From assembly GCA_015657535.1 (NCBI GenBank), contig JADHZB010001096.1, positions 188,685 to 252,684 of the forward strand: a DNA stretch of 64,000 nucleotides, read 5' to 3'. The notes under the pieces were generated by a model. It ran no database searches and had not been told where the DNA came from. It saw only the letters and a program-made list of their open reading frames with translations. Position 1 is the first letter of the stretch; every line of letters begins with the position of its first letter. Below are positions 49,509 to 61,155 of the stretch, one piece after another. Source of the stretch: Nephromyces sp. MM_2019. Lineage: Eukaryota > Apicomplexa > Aconoidasida > Nephromycida. A program made the translations under genes and the position numbers.

Positions 49509-52500
49509 TTAAAAAGTTATCGCTTCCTTACTAATTTCCAAGCGGCGTGCTTCTAGCCGTTTCTGAGTTTCCGGTGACAGCATCCCTCTGAATAGTGTAG
49601 ACAGAGCTATATCCTGCCACAATGAACACTTGTCCAGTAATGACACGTTTGTGATAGTTCCAAATCCAAAAAGGATTCCCCCTAGACAGCCGCCCTAAAT
49701 AACATACGAATCACACTAACTTATTAGGGATATATATTTCGGAGTATAGTTTAATTTCCTAAAGAAAAAAACTTCTTAAGATCAAAATTATCCCGAGGAA
49801 TTTCTTCACTTATAATTTGTGCCTTGCTGGAAAATCATTTCTCACCTTCACCCGATAAAATTTTATCAAGCAAGGCAATTAACAGGGGAAGTGCTACAAT
49901 CAATTTGAGTAAATATCAGGAAGCAAATAAATTCACTGTGAAGATGCTGTGATTTATGGCATGCAAAATCAGAAAGATTGTGCAATACCATGAGCATTAC
50001 AAAATTTTTTGACTTGTATGTGATACAAGAATATAATTCAAAGGCATACGTCAATGCTTAGCGAGCCTTATACTAAACAGTTTAAACTAAACTTTCACAG
50101 TGGTATATGCTTCCCAATTATGTATTTGATAAATGCGGGGGTTTCTTGATTATAATTTCTTTGGTAAAGCTATAGAATTAAAGTGAAATTGAGTTACACA
50201 AATCAATAAAGCTTTCATGTAGAATATTCATATGTTTGATATTATCGACTGACTACATCAAGTACTTTCAACTCTGCCATGCCCTCAAAAAATTAAACTT
50301 CAGATCCTTTTAAGTTCGAATATCATTTTCCACGCAGTGCAATTAAGCAATTCTTGTGCACGGCTTACCATATGAGCATAATTGTCCGTAATACCCGTCA
50401 TACCAGTTACCAATCCTAGTATCTGGAATAAAAAAGCAATAGTTTTTTACGGTAAACAAATTATAAAATGATGCATGCACTTCCCAAAATAAACTTATAA
50501 AAATATTCTTATCACATTTCAAGCAGGATTGAACAGGAATAGAATGTATACACCGGAGCTAATGTGTAATGTTGCAGCATAAAACATATATTGCAAGCGG
50601 GAATTCATTTACAGGATTCTAAAATTCAATGCTTTCAAAGCTTAAGGAGCTAAGAAAGTGAAGAAGCTACAATTATTCTTTGTTGTGGGCTAAAAATCAA
50701 GTAGTACGAATTTTTTATAAGCGCTTCAATTATGCTCAGCACCATCTTTCAAGCTCATCTGCCACAAAAAGTTGATGCAAGTAATAAAGAAGACCGTAGT
50801 ACACTTACAATTACGAGTATCATGAAGCTCAACACACAGCATGGTCGGGGTAGAGATTTCCAATATTCTGTAAGCAGAGAAATAGGCGCTTCTGATTGCT
50901 TCAGCAAGCTTAAAAAGAATTTTATAATTAAAAAAGTAAAAAAAGGTTCTTAATCAACGAAATCTGGAACACACGCTCTAAACTAAATCAAAGCAGCTAA
51001 GTAGAATTAAAGTATGTGAAGCACACTCTGTAAAGCATTCGAATCTTTGCCAAAATAATTTCATCTTGTGGAGATGCAAAGAATTCGAGATAAGCCTTGT
51101 GGAGTGAACTTAAAACAAGTTTGACGGAAGAGCTTTAAAACAAAAAAATCCACTAAAATCTCTACTTTTTTGTTTTACTCTTACATGAAGAAGCCTATAC
51201 ATAACATCTTATGATATTATCAAGGTACCAGGTATTATGATGGATAGCATACCTCGAAGGCCATATATTATGAGGCAGAAAAAGCAATGCACACAAAAAC
51301 ATAATCCGGATCACAAGAAAGAGGGCAAGAATCAAAAGGCTTACCAACGCAATAAGGTATTAATGCACCAAGTAAACCGTACATAGCTCCAGAAGATCCG
51401 GTAGTTAATGAGCACGGATCAGCGACAGCTGATAGCAAATTCCCTGTCACACCTCCAACAAAAAATAAAAGGGCTGTACGTGTTAATCCCCAGTCCTGTA
51501 AATTAAACATCAAGTCCACATCAATACAAAGTAAGGGGCCACCAAACGTAAATGTGAAGCGTATGCATTCGCCAGTACATTAGACCACACTGAGAAACTC
51601 AACATTGACAGGTAATGAACAAAAAGACTATACACGCATAATTAGTACAAAATCGAAATAATATGATTTTGAAGCTACAAAAACATAGTAAGAAAACAGG
51701 AAACATTCTACGAAAAGCTTGCAAGCATTGAAGATGCTTGTCTCTAATTTATGCAAGCATCCTCTATCGATAGAAGAAAAACTTAGCATTAAAGGAGGTT
51801 AGGAAAACATTGATACAACCAATGGCATGAATCCTGAACTAGAAATAACGAAAGGTGTGCTGAAAAATACAGAGGCAGGCTCCTACCGGTTCGAGCATCC
51901 ATAATATCTGGATTTGGCTTATCACATTTAAAAGGATGTGAATCCAGCTCCCGTGCATACAGATAGACCAAAATACTCTGAAGAACTCGTGGTAGTTTCG
52001 GATGTAGTTCGTCTCTAGTCCCCCTAAATGTTTATATATGCGAGGATTTGGAGCCTGCCAACTTGCTGGAAGGCCTTCCAAGCCTCCTCCTTTTACCAGC
52101 TGCGAAGGCCACCCCTCATCTCCTGCACATTCACCAACCGCGCATCGTTCGTCTGACCTGGTATTTAAGTTATATTCGCAGGCTCCATATCCAAAGTTTA
52201 CAACCCAGGGTTTTGTAGAAAGGGAATACTCCGGGTAGAGTACCGGCGTAATACATCTTCCATTGAATGTCAGAAAATTAAATATTTGCCTAGAAGGATA
52301 AGAGCCATTTAGGTCGTATGTGATATTGAAAACGCAACGTGACGTGTGAGTCGAGCAGGAAAAACGAATTTTTCATTTCTTGTTTATCCAATAATCCAGA
52401 TTTAAGGATGAAAGTTAGAAGCACACATCAGCTAATTTTATTGCACCGTTTTGTGGGGCATGGCGATACAGTACCCATTTATTTAGAATCCTCTCATGCT

Positions 52501-53834
52501 GTACTTTAGGAAAATAAGGGTATGCTAAATCGAAAAAAGCGGTCGAAGATACAATTACAGCCGTAGATACTGATACCTGCCGAAGCCAATATTATAGTGC
52601 CCTGTGCAGAAATAGTAACCAGGGGTCTCAAATGGGAGCTAAGCTAGTAGTCATAACTTCCCAAGTGCTATAACCACTATCTGGTGCCTCCGCTACCAAT
52701 ATTACACCACTCTTCGTGCTAAAAGAATTTTTATCTCGCCAATAGTGTGGCCTACGAGATAACATGTACTCTTACTGATCATATTCAGCCAACCTCATGA
52801 TATCAGTAAATCTTGCCATGCGATGATAACAAAATATTCTTCATCATGCTTTTTCATGTTATCCGGCTCATATATGTACTTCCCGAGAAAGCCTTCCAAA
52901 CCACTTACTCTTGCAGGAATATGAAAATTAAGAAGGAAGTAGTTGAGATACAGACGCTCAGCTTTCCCCATATAGGTACAGCTGCCAATGCGGGGTCCAT
53001 TCCTTTGTACGCTGCATGCGAAGGCTTACGAAACCGTCCTAATTTCTCCGATCCAATGGGATTCAGCGGGGACCTTCGATTTACTGAAATCCGTACCCGA
53101 GCAGGGGTTGGGCTTTTATCAATTCGAAGACCATCTCGAGCAGCCTTCTCTACTTCTGGATTTATAGAGGCTGCTAGGGCATTCTCTGCCGATAGCTTGA
53201 TTGCTGGTCTCTCCTCTACGGCTTTAACTGAGTCTTTAAGTGTATCAAAATTCTCAAAGGCCCCTTCTGCACGGGTGGAATATCTAATCTCGTTGCTTCC
53301 TTTATTTTGGGGAATGTGGCTGACGGCGCACACTTCAGTATCGAATGTACTCTTTGATTTGGCATCCTTAGGGGGTGTTATCTGCTCTTCGTTATTAGGC
53401 GAATTTATTACACTTTGGCTTAGCGCTACTGTACTCGAAGGGACTACAGATTTTGTAGCCGTCGGCGAGAGTATCGCAGCCGGAAGCTTTGGAGCTAAAT
53501 TAGCCGTTAGGCTGTGTTTTATTACAGTGAAATTACGTGCAGCATTTCGTGATGCAGCAGGCAATGTAGCTCCCCTTCGATTTTCATGGGGACTTTGCTG
53601 CGAAGAAGCCGGGGACGCCGATGAATTAAGGCTTTCAGCGACAGCATGATGCAACTGCTGTTCATTCTGCAATGTTTTGCTATCTGAAACCGGTGATTTG
53701 GCCATAGTCAATTTGTTTGCTAATTTTGCATCGGCTCCTTCATTGGGTATTACTGATGCAGCATCCTTCATGGTCCTTGATCGCGCAGTTTTAAGGGGTA
53801 TTTCCCCCTTTCTGCTCTCTGCATCTGACGTCAT
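49509..53834 (-). CDS. Rhomboid intramembrane serine protease, apicomplexan ROM4/5-like
   Basis: Rhomboids cut transmembrane proteins inside the bilayer; in apicomplexans ROM4/5-type enzymes shed surface adhesins during host-cell gliding and entry. Six exons: 53834-52909, 52289-51887, 51495-51345, 50867-50809, 50422-50369, 49694-49509 (TAA); phases 2, 0, 1, 0, 0; 592 residues. Residues 1-290 are a polar Ser/Ala/Lys-rich cytosolic tail. A first membrane segment follows ([14 protein letters not shown]). Next is a large luminal loop with [10 protein letters not shown] and paired cysteines ([11 protein letters not shown]), then [10 protein letters not shown] (421-430). The catalytic serine is Ser478 in [21 protein letters not shown] and another membrane segment lead to the catalytic His530 in DNYAHMGGCLGG. 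A ~45-residue cytosolic tail ends the protein. All catalytic positions are intact, so it should be active. The start is the first ATG of the long first exon. Confidence 0.93.
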
Positions 53835-56796
53835 TACAATATATTTTACAAACCTCCAAAGGGCCTAATATGAGGTTTACCGTATTCGTCTGCTACTGCT
53901 TGGCGTTTTTGTGCTTTTGGGCTATTATTGAGGGTTTCTGGACTTTATAAAGGCTAATAAGTATAGAGTAACTCTCATGCTGAAAACACACGAAGGCTTG
54001 TTACCACTCTTGCTGTATTACGAAGCAAGTTCTCGCTTCGAGGTAAATGCCACAGGCTCCGTCAAAGAAATTTTCGTCCGTTATTCGGAATAAGATTTGA
54101 CATGCAACTGATATCGGGAGATGACACTATAGATTTCGTGCCCATTTCTTTTTTTCTGTGAATACACTGAAATATGGTACACGATCACCCTAAATAATAT
54201 TCTTTATTGACTATATCGTGTTGCTGATTCTTGCTCCTAAGATTTGCTGGGTTAAATATCTTTCGCCTGTACAATCAAAAGATAGGATATGGCACCTCTT
54301 TCTCAGTACTTGATATCTCATCTTCAACTTCGTGTGTGTGCCGCTATTATTGGTGCCGGTTACTAAATGTAGATATTACTATGATGTGATATTAATTTTT
54401 TATGGAATTTATACTTTTAGCGGAAGCGACTGTCACACTCTGTACACTTTTGACATAAAAGAACACACGCCAGCCCACTATGTATTATTGTGCCGCTTAC
54501 CTTATGTATAAAAAAATTTTGTGGAGCACTAGAGTATGTCAAATCACGTGAAGTTTAAAATAACATCAGCAAATGCGGTTGGAAATGTTTTCAGCAAAGG
54601 CACTTAGTTTCCCCTAGATCCACACTTGTGAAAATTCAGTCATTGCTAGATGCATTAGCAGAATTACTTTTTATTCGTGGTCAACTAGTGGTATAATTTT
54701 TCGAAATTATCCTTCTGTGTCTATATCCATGTTGTGAAAACTTTTTGGGGGTACAATTAAAAGTTGCTCAATTCATTTTGAAGGCCATGGTAGTACGGAA
54801 GCAACAGAAAAGTTTCCTGTGCAGCAGAAATGCTTTGCAAAAAAATTGAGCATGTGTAGGCACCGCGAAACATTATATGGAAGATGTATTTCAGGCTGTT
54901 CTGATTCTAATACATCTCGGATTTGTGGTGCATAAGTTAGCAAAGACCCATTTTGTATTATCCTTGGAAACAACAGTTTCTATTGAACCCTAGGAATACT
55001 AGAACATTTAAAAACACTGATAAACAATTTCTAATTAATGATTAAAAGTTAATAAATATTTTGTAGATGAAATCTTTTCATTGTAAAAATATTAATCATG
55101 AATCGGATTTTCATAAGCTGAAGGTGGTGGCGCTTTGTAGCTAGCTGACTTTGGTAACATTGGCATAAGCCTAATTGTCAATTTTATCGACGCCTTGCAG
55201 CTCGATTGCTAAATAAAGAAATGAGTTATACTCGTCGCACTTGAAATTGCTCTCCATACTTCAAACTTAACCTTTCAGAAATGAATTGAACAAATACTTC
55301 TCAAGGTGTCGATCCTCCAAATACGAGACACCTTTAGTGTCTAAACCATAGCTACAGACCGTGATACGCGCAGTGGAGAATCAAAAAAAGATAATGTCAC
55401 TCTATTAGCCTGTCAAGATGGAATGCACCCTGCGTATTAGAACTTCTTTACGCTTGACTATGGCCAAAGTAGACAGCGCATGAACGAGTAACCATGCTGC
55501 ACTGAAGGCGTCCATGTTACAAATAGTGTCATTTCTAAAAGGTGACAGTGTGCTGACTTCGTATAAGTTGTGCTTCCGTTGTCAGTTTATATTTTCCATT
55601 TGTAGAGTAGTTTAGAAAAAAAACGATACTCTTGTTTTGCTTTTCGAAAATTCTCACCTGCTGCATTTGTTTCAAAATGGCCACATTTTTTGAAAGTTGC
55701 TTAAACTTAAAATTGCAGGTTGTGTTTCTAAAACGGAATAAGTGATTGGCATAAAAACTTAAGAGAACTAGTGGAATATTTTGTATCCGCCATACATATC
55801 CTCTATACATTGCTTCTACCCTGATGTAATTTGCTCAATAATTGTTATGCCTACCTGGCACGCAAATAAGGAGTAGATTGTCGCTTCGGCAGTTAACAGA
55901 GCTTAAGTGTACTGGAGTGCTGCTTTCATAAATGTCACTAAATATTGCGGTTTCTCATTGCATTTTCCAATTATATAAGCCCGAAGCCCGTGGGTTAATA
56001 TGGCACTGTTTTAAGTAAGAATAAATAACTGGATATTTTTCTGTTTGTTTTGTTTTAAAAGCTCATTACACTGCGCTTATCATTGTGTTTTTTATTCTCC
56101 TCAATATCTTTGGCTGGCATTATATACCATATTTCATAACGCGGGATAAGGGGGAATTAGGCATAGCTAGCTTACCAAGCAACCTATATTAATATCCCAA
56201 AAATGTAGAATAGCGGTTTATTTTGGGGTAATATAACTACCTTACCAGCATCATAGCAAAAGTCTAGTCTCCAGAAAGATCGTTTGCAAGGCTGCGAATT
56301 TATTAAGTCGTGATAAAAGCTTTCACGTCATGTCATTGGCATAAGAATATCGAGTGTAGGGCACTTCCCTTTATAGAGCCTAGGATGAATATAAAGTGTA
56401 ACGGAGAGCTTGATCGATGGACACAGCATTTTCGCACATGTTACCTTCGACAATGGCTGCTATTTCAAATTGTGTCATCATATTCTAAGAAAAAATCATG
56501 CGAAAATAACCAGGATAAAAACCGGTATGACTTTGAATGGATTTCAAAGTTTCATGATAGGAACATTAACACGTATTATTTTCCTGAATTTTCTGAAATT
56601 ATTAAGTATATGCCACTGCAAACTTCCGCCCTTGAAAGCTGAGGGCGCAATTTTCTGTGAGCTGACCTTTCGCACTGGAAGCTCTTTCGGGTGAAGTTGT
56701 GAAATGCACAGCGGAATGGTGGCTTAACAAAATTCCTTCTACATGTGTTTACACTTATTTTGTACAGCAGCCTCTGGGGCTAGTAAGATAAAATAC
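53835..56796. other. Unassigned stretch upstream of the rhomboid gene
   Basis: The rhomboid promoter should lie just right of 53834. The plus strand is T-rich from ~53.9 to 56.3 kb, hinting at plus-strand transcription. One possible plus-strand start at 54289 (MAPLSQYLISHL) could begin a small membrane protein but I could not follow it beyond one exon. Minus ORF 54773-54973 and plus ORFs 56310-56694 show no recognised domain. Confidence 0.35.
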
Positions 56797-57141
56797 TTAA
56801 ACTTTTTTTCCCTGAGTATTACACACGCGTATATCCCACTCTGAAATAAGTCTTTGTGCTTTGTACTTTACGGTATATAAACATACAATGTGCTTAACCA
56901 CTCCAAATGCCTTTCGCATGAAAAAAGTGTTCTTACCAAGGGGGGCTTTGCTTGAGGTGACAAAGCGATGGCCGCTGAATACTAATCTCAATGAAGCGCT
57001 ACCGGCAACAGCAAATGAATGAGTCCCGTGAAGCCTTGGAGTAAGCGCATGAAGTAAATCATAGAGGGAGACTAGAACTGCTTGCTGAACAGGAGAAGCT
57101 TTAAAATAATTAGTGGAGGGCCAAAACTTCTTTTTTTCGTG
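56797..57141 (-). CDS. Candidate terminal exons of an unidentified gene
   Basis: Two exons: 57141-56937, open for 68 codons and ending at a strong donor (CTTG|GTAAGA), and 56840-56797 after a good acceptor (GACTTATTTCAG), phase 1, ending GKKV-stop. The predicted chain includes FKASPVQQAVLVSLYDLLHA and FAVAGSASLRLVFSGHRFV before WDIRVCNTQGKKV. Composition is protein-like and the intron is 96 nt. No upstream exon could be assigned confidently, and no family is recognised. Confidence 0.35.
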   Translation of the reverse strand, partial: HEKKKFWPSTNYFKASPVQQAVLVSLYDLLHALTPRLHGTHSFAVAGSASLRLVFSGHRFVTSSKAPLGKNTFFMRKAFGVVKHIVCLYTVKYKAQRLISEWDIRVCNTQGKKV

Positions 57142-60100
57142 CTATGTTTTAGTTGACACTTTTTCGATGTGACGTAGCTCCCAATGCAAGGTGGAATGGG
57201 TGGAACAAAACGTTTCTTGGATTTAGCCGAGAGAAATCCTTATAGCTGGTTAGTCCAAGTACCAGAATTATTCCGCCGGTACGGTATAGCAACATTTTAT
57301 TCAAGTGACTGCTACAATGGACTGCTTGCCTACACATTATGGAATGGTACACTAGGTTTATTTTCTAGTGGTAAGAAGCTTCAATTATCACAGTGAACAC
57401 ATCCATATCGAATAGTACTAGGATCCCGATTTGTAATGACCTGGAGTGCCCATCCTAGTGACAATGCTTGAACGACGTAGGGGTAGGAAGTTCGCACTGC
57501 GCCGGCTGCCCATCTTATTTGCGATTCAACTGGAGTACTCACCTGTAGGAAAACTAATTGGGCACGATAGCACCTTAGGCAGTGAAAGATAGACTCCCTT
57601 GTTTTTGTATGGATCATTTACGACACGTTAATAAAGATGCACATTTTGTCAGTGAAAATTAAAGGCAGTATTTATGGATTTTTGCATGAAGAGTAAGGTG
57701 TATGAAGAGGTGAAAATAACTGCGTCATAAACATTGGGTTCAAATACTGAATTGCCTCATATTCCAGCGTCATATGCAGCCCTGAATCTAACCCCGTAGT
57801 TCTGGATAACAAGCTACGGGTCTGACATACAGAAAACCGCCTTTTAAGTTACCATATTATATAAATTTATATCGATATCTACGTTGGTTGTCCTGGCGAT
57901 AGTAATACGAATTCATGTAATATATATTGAGTATCTTAAAATGAAGCGCATGAAGTGTAACCCAACAAATATACATTCACTACCTAGTTAAAAAAGGAGA
58001 GGCTGACCTTTAAAATACGGGAGTACAAGACCGTGTTATTACATGTGACTGAGTTCAATCAAGTAAAACAGCTGAAGATTAAAAGAAAAGTATACCAGTA
58101 CGATAGAAAGAGCTTCACACGATATGAAGTGACTAGATGGGATGCGTAGCCTGGATTAGAGGGAAATGAACAATTCTGCTGCTTTCTGAATATTCAACTG
58201 TAGTACCCATCACGATAGAATTGTTATGGAAACTAAACATACCACATGTCGGCTTCAAGTATGGATAACCAAATATTTCAAACAATTTATTCTTCCTTTT
58301 GAACCAAAATCTTTGTTGGCCTCATTTCCAATAAAAATTACCTTCATGGTATCGTCTCAAAAGTGAAAATTTATTGTGGAAGCCAAAACTTCCTGCAGGA
58401 AAAATGATAATTTCTTTTACAGTGTACTTGTTTACAGGAATATCAGCGGTGTACAAAGGTGTACACAATGTAATCTTTTTCAGCTCGGCGTTCCCGGGAT
58501 GATAGCACCAACAATATAACCAGGCTACCCAACTTGAACTCTTCAACATGTAAAAGAACGAGGGAATCATTTTTCAGCAAGACCTCTATGGTATACTTGC
58601 GGTTTTTTGCTCTCTAGCCGGCTAAAAACTCATTTGAGCCTTGGAAATCAACAGAAAGAAAAGCGATAGTCTTGAAAAGTGCTAGCAACTATAAGTTATG
58701 ACTTCTAGGGGTCGGTTTCACTTTGCACCTATAATTTAACCCACCCATACTAAGTCTAATAATGAATATTGTCCTTCAGCCGTCCAGCTTCTTCGATTAA
58801 ACTTCACACGAAGAGAATTTTCAGAAGCATTTTTTACTATAGATTACATCTAGATAGAAAATGCCCGTAACAGGAGATAGACTGGTTGCTATATTTCTGT
58901 ACTTCCAGCGTTTAACCCGTAAGTCTCAGAATATGTTTCACATTTCAACTGTTTACAGCTTTTCTTGAAGTCATGGCTTTGTCGCTATAAGTGGCTCTTA
59001 CGTTACGTATTGAGCATAGAATAGCAACATAGCACTGAAGCGATAAAAAATTCTTATATTTGAATATGAAGGACAAAAAGAAAATATAAAGCGAAGCCCT
59101 TCTTGTTTCACATACTAAAAATCACGTCGAATCAATACGCAATTTTATCGTTGCTTCTTCCTTCCAACATTGCTGCAGGTAAAACAGGGTTGAACTAATT
59201 AAAAAAAAAAAGATACGCTAATTTTCCAATTATCATGAAATTAAAAAGTAAATGAGTAAACAAATAATCACAATAACAGCATGTCCTAAGTCTATAATAA
59301 AATTTTTGGATTCAATTCATTTTAAGATTCCAGTAATAATGCATCCTTCCCTATTTTCATAGGTATGATTTGAGCTAAATAAAGTAATGCCGTTTATTAA
59401 GTATGAAAAAATATTATATTGAAACTTCGAAGAAAGTAATTCTATAGGTTCAAGGGTACTTCTCTTCTCAAATCTCCTTCTACTTTAAAAGAATCGCTTA
59501 TTACATTTCTTAAGGAAATATATCCAGCGTTTTTTACTTCTTTCTTGAATGCTACCCAGGAGTTTACAACACAACTTCCCTGCAAAATAGATCCATACTC
59601 CATAAAGAAAAAACTTGGAACTACCTCAACTGGAATCATTAGTTTGGAGCTATAACTGCGAAGGCCGAATAGATTTCATCAATTTCTAACGTTGCATGGA
59701 AGTCACACTCCTGAGCCAACTTTAAAGAGAACCAGATTCATTTCAAGAAAACCATTAATTAATCTAATTTTAGTTTAGGCCATGACTATAAAGTCAATGA
59801 GGAGAGTTTAGACATAACTAGGTGCTTTCCCCCGTGGTGAGTTATAGGTTTCAAGGGTCAAGAATACTTTTTTAAAACTCCACAAGCAATCCAATACTTT
59901 TGACTTTTAAAACGGTTTGTTTAGTACTTTCCAAATATCTTGCCAAACTCTGCGTGCACTCCCCACGAAATGCATGTTTACTACATAGGTGGATGGCTGT
60001 TTCAAGATATGAAGTACAAACTCAAAACCTTTACAGTTGGGCGCTCTGCATAAAAATAAATACTGAGATTCCAATAGGGAGGGCTGCATCCGCTACTCGC

Positions 60101-61155
60101 TCCCATGGGCATAGCTTGTTCCCTTGAAAGTCGTTTAAGGCTCCAACCTGCAAGAAGATACTTTTTACCGGCTGCATGCAGCTACTTCACCTAGAACTAA
60201 TGTGTGCTCAATTTTTTGGGAGCTTTACACTAGCTTAGCATGACATAACAGCTGTAGCTGCTATCATGTGCAAAATTAACTTATGATAGCAGCTACAGTG
60301 GTATTTTCTACATTTTGATTATGCTTAAACGCCCATAATACCATTTCAAAGCTTATGTAATTCCGCGAGGCAGCTACGTGGCGCTCACACAGTGTAGAAT
60401 ACATATGGAGCTGCGCCCCAATCACATGTACCAATAGGAGGCGCTGCAAAGCAAACAGCGTTTGCTGGAATGTATTCTCGCCCGCTACCTATTACTTTCG
60501 CGATATTATTGCGTTCAATGGCCCTATAAGCCCATTATTGTTGAACGCATCTTCATGCGTAGCCCCTGATACCGCGCTTTACGACACAGCGCTATTGAAT
60601 ATTCGTTATTTTTGGCCTGATAATCCGCGGTCACAGTAATTCGTTTTGCCTCATTTTCTGCGTATAAACATGAGGCGTGCATGCAATGATAGTATAGGTG
60701 CCCCCTCTCGTTCGAAGCAGTTGCTAATATTTACTTTCTTAAACTGCTTCCTCATTTTCACTAAGTTTGCTACTGCCCTTTAATGTGCATTGAAGATAGA
60801 CGTTACTCTGGAATGAAGTGACACTTTGTAATTGAGGATTTCAAACAGGGCTTACACATATGGTCGTATTTATATATTTTGGGTTGATGCTTTAGATACT
60901 ACGGGTAACCTTGAAAGTTCAAGATGCAAGTGTAAGGTGATGAATCTCGCAGAGCAGCATTAAACTCTGTACATCAGAACAAGTCACTTTTGATAAGGTA
61001 ATTTCCAGAGCTTGGCTGCTTCCTTGGTATCCAGTGCAACTTATACTCTATAAACTCAGGGGCTCTTATCTTCTCTGACCCCCGCCGAATCTGGCGAACA
61101 ACCATACGATACTGTAAATCTGTTTTGATTTGGGCTAGCAAAAACATCTTCTACA
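57142..61155. other. Unassigned stretch with hairpins and possible decayed coding remnants
   Basis: Between the minus candidate ending at 56797 and the plus LLPH-like gene. Minus ORFs at 58322-58570, 59442-59639 and 59907-60089 are open but have no recognised domain; the part around 59442-59760 looks like one coding stretch broken by a frameshift and stops. A perfect inverted repeat (60252-60298) and smaller hairpins near 60511-60560 and 57793-57820 are present. The LLPH promoter should lie immediately left of 61156. Confidence 0.4.
60252..60298. repeat. Perfect 16-bp inverted repeat with 15-nt spacer
   Basis: The left arm CTGTAGCTGCTATCAT (60252-60267) is the exact reverse complement of the right arm ATGATAGCAGCTACAG (60283-60298), and the spacer is 15 nt. 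A transcript from either strand would form a stable stem-loop. A second, shorter inverted repeat (TGCGTTCAA at 60510-60518 against TTGAACGCA at 60541-60549) and a hairpin ACGCATCTTCATGCGT follow within 300 bases. There is no T run directly after the arm, so a simple terminator role is not indicated. Confidence 0.9.

Noticed and set aside
52813..53649. 278-codon plus-strand ORF opposite rhomboid exon 1
   Set aside because: It is the antisense of the rhomboid N-terminal exon, which has the expected start, splice donor and downstream homologous exons; the plus frame has no recognised domain.
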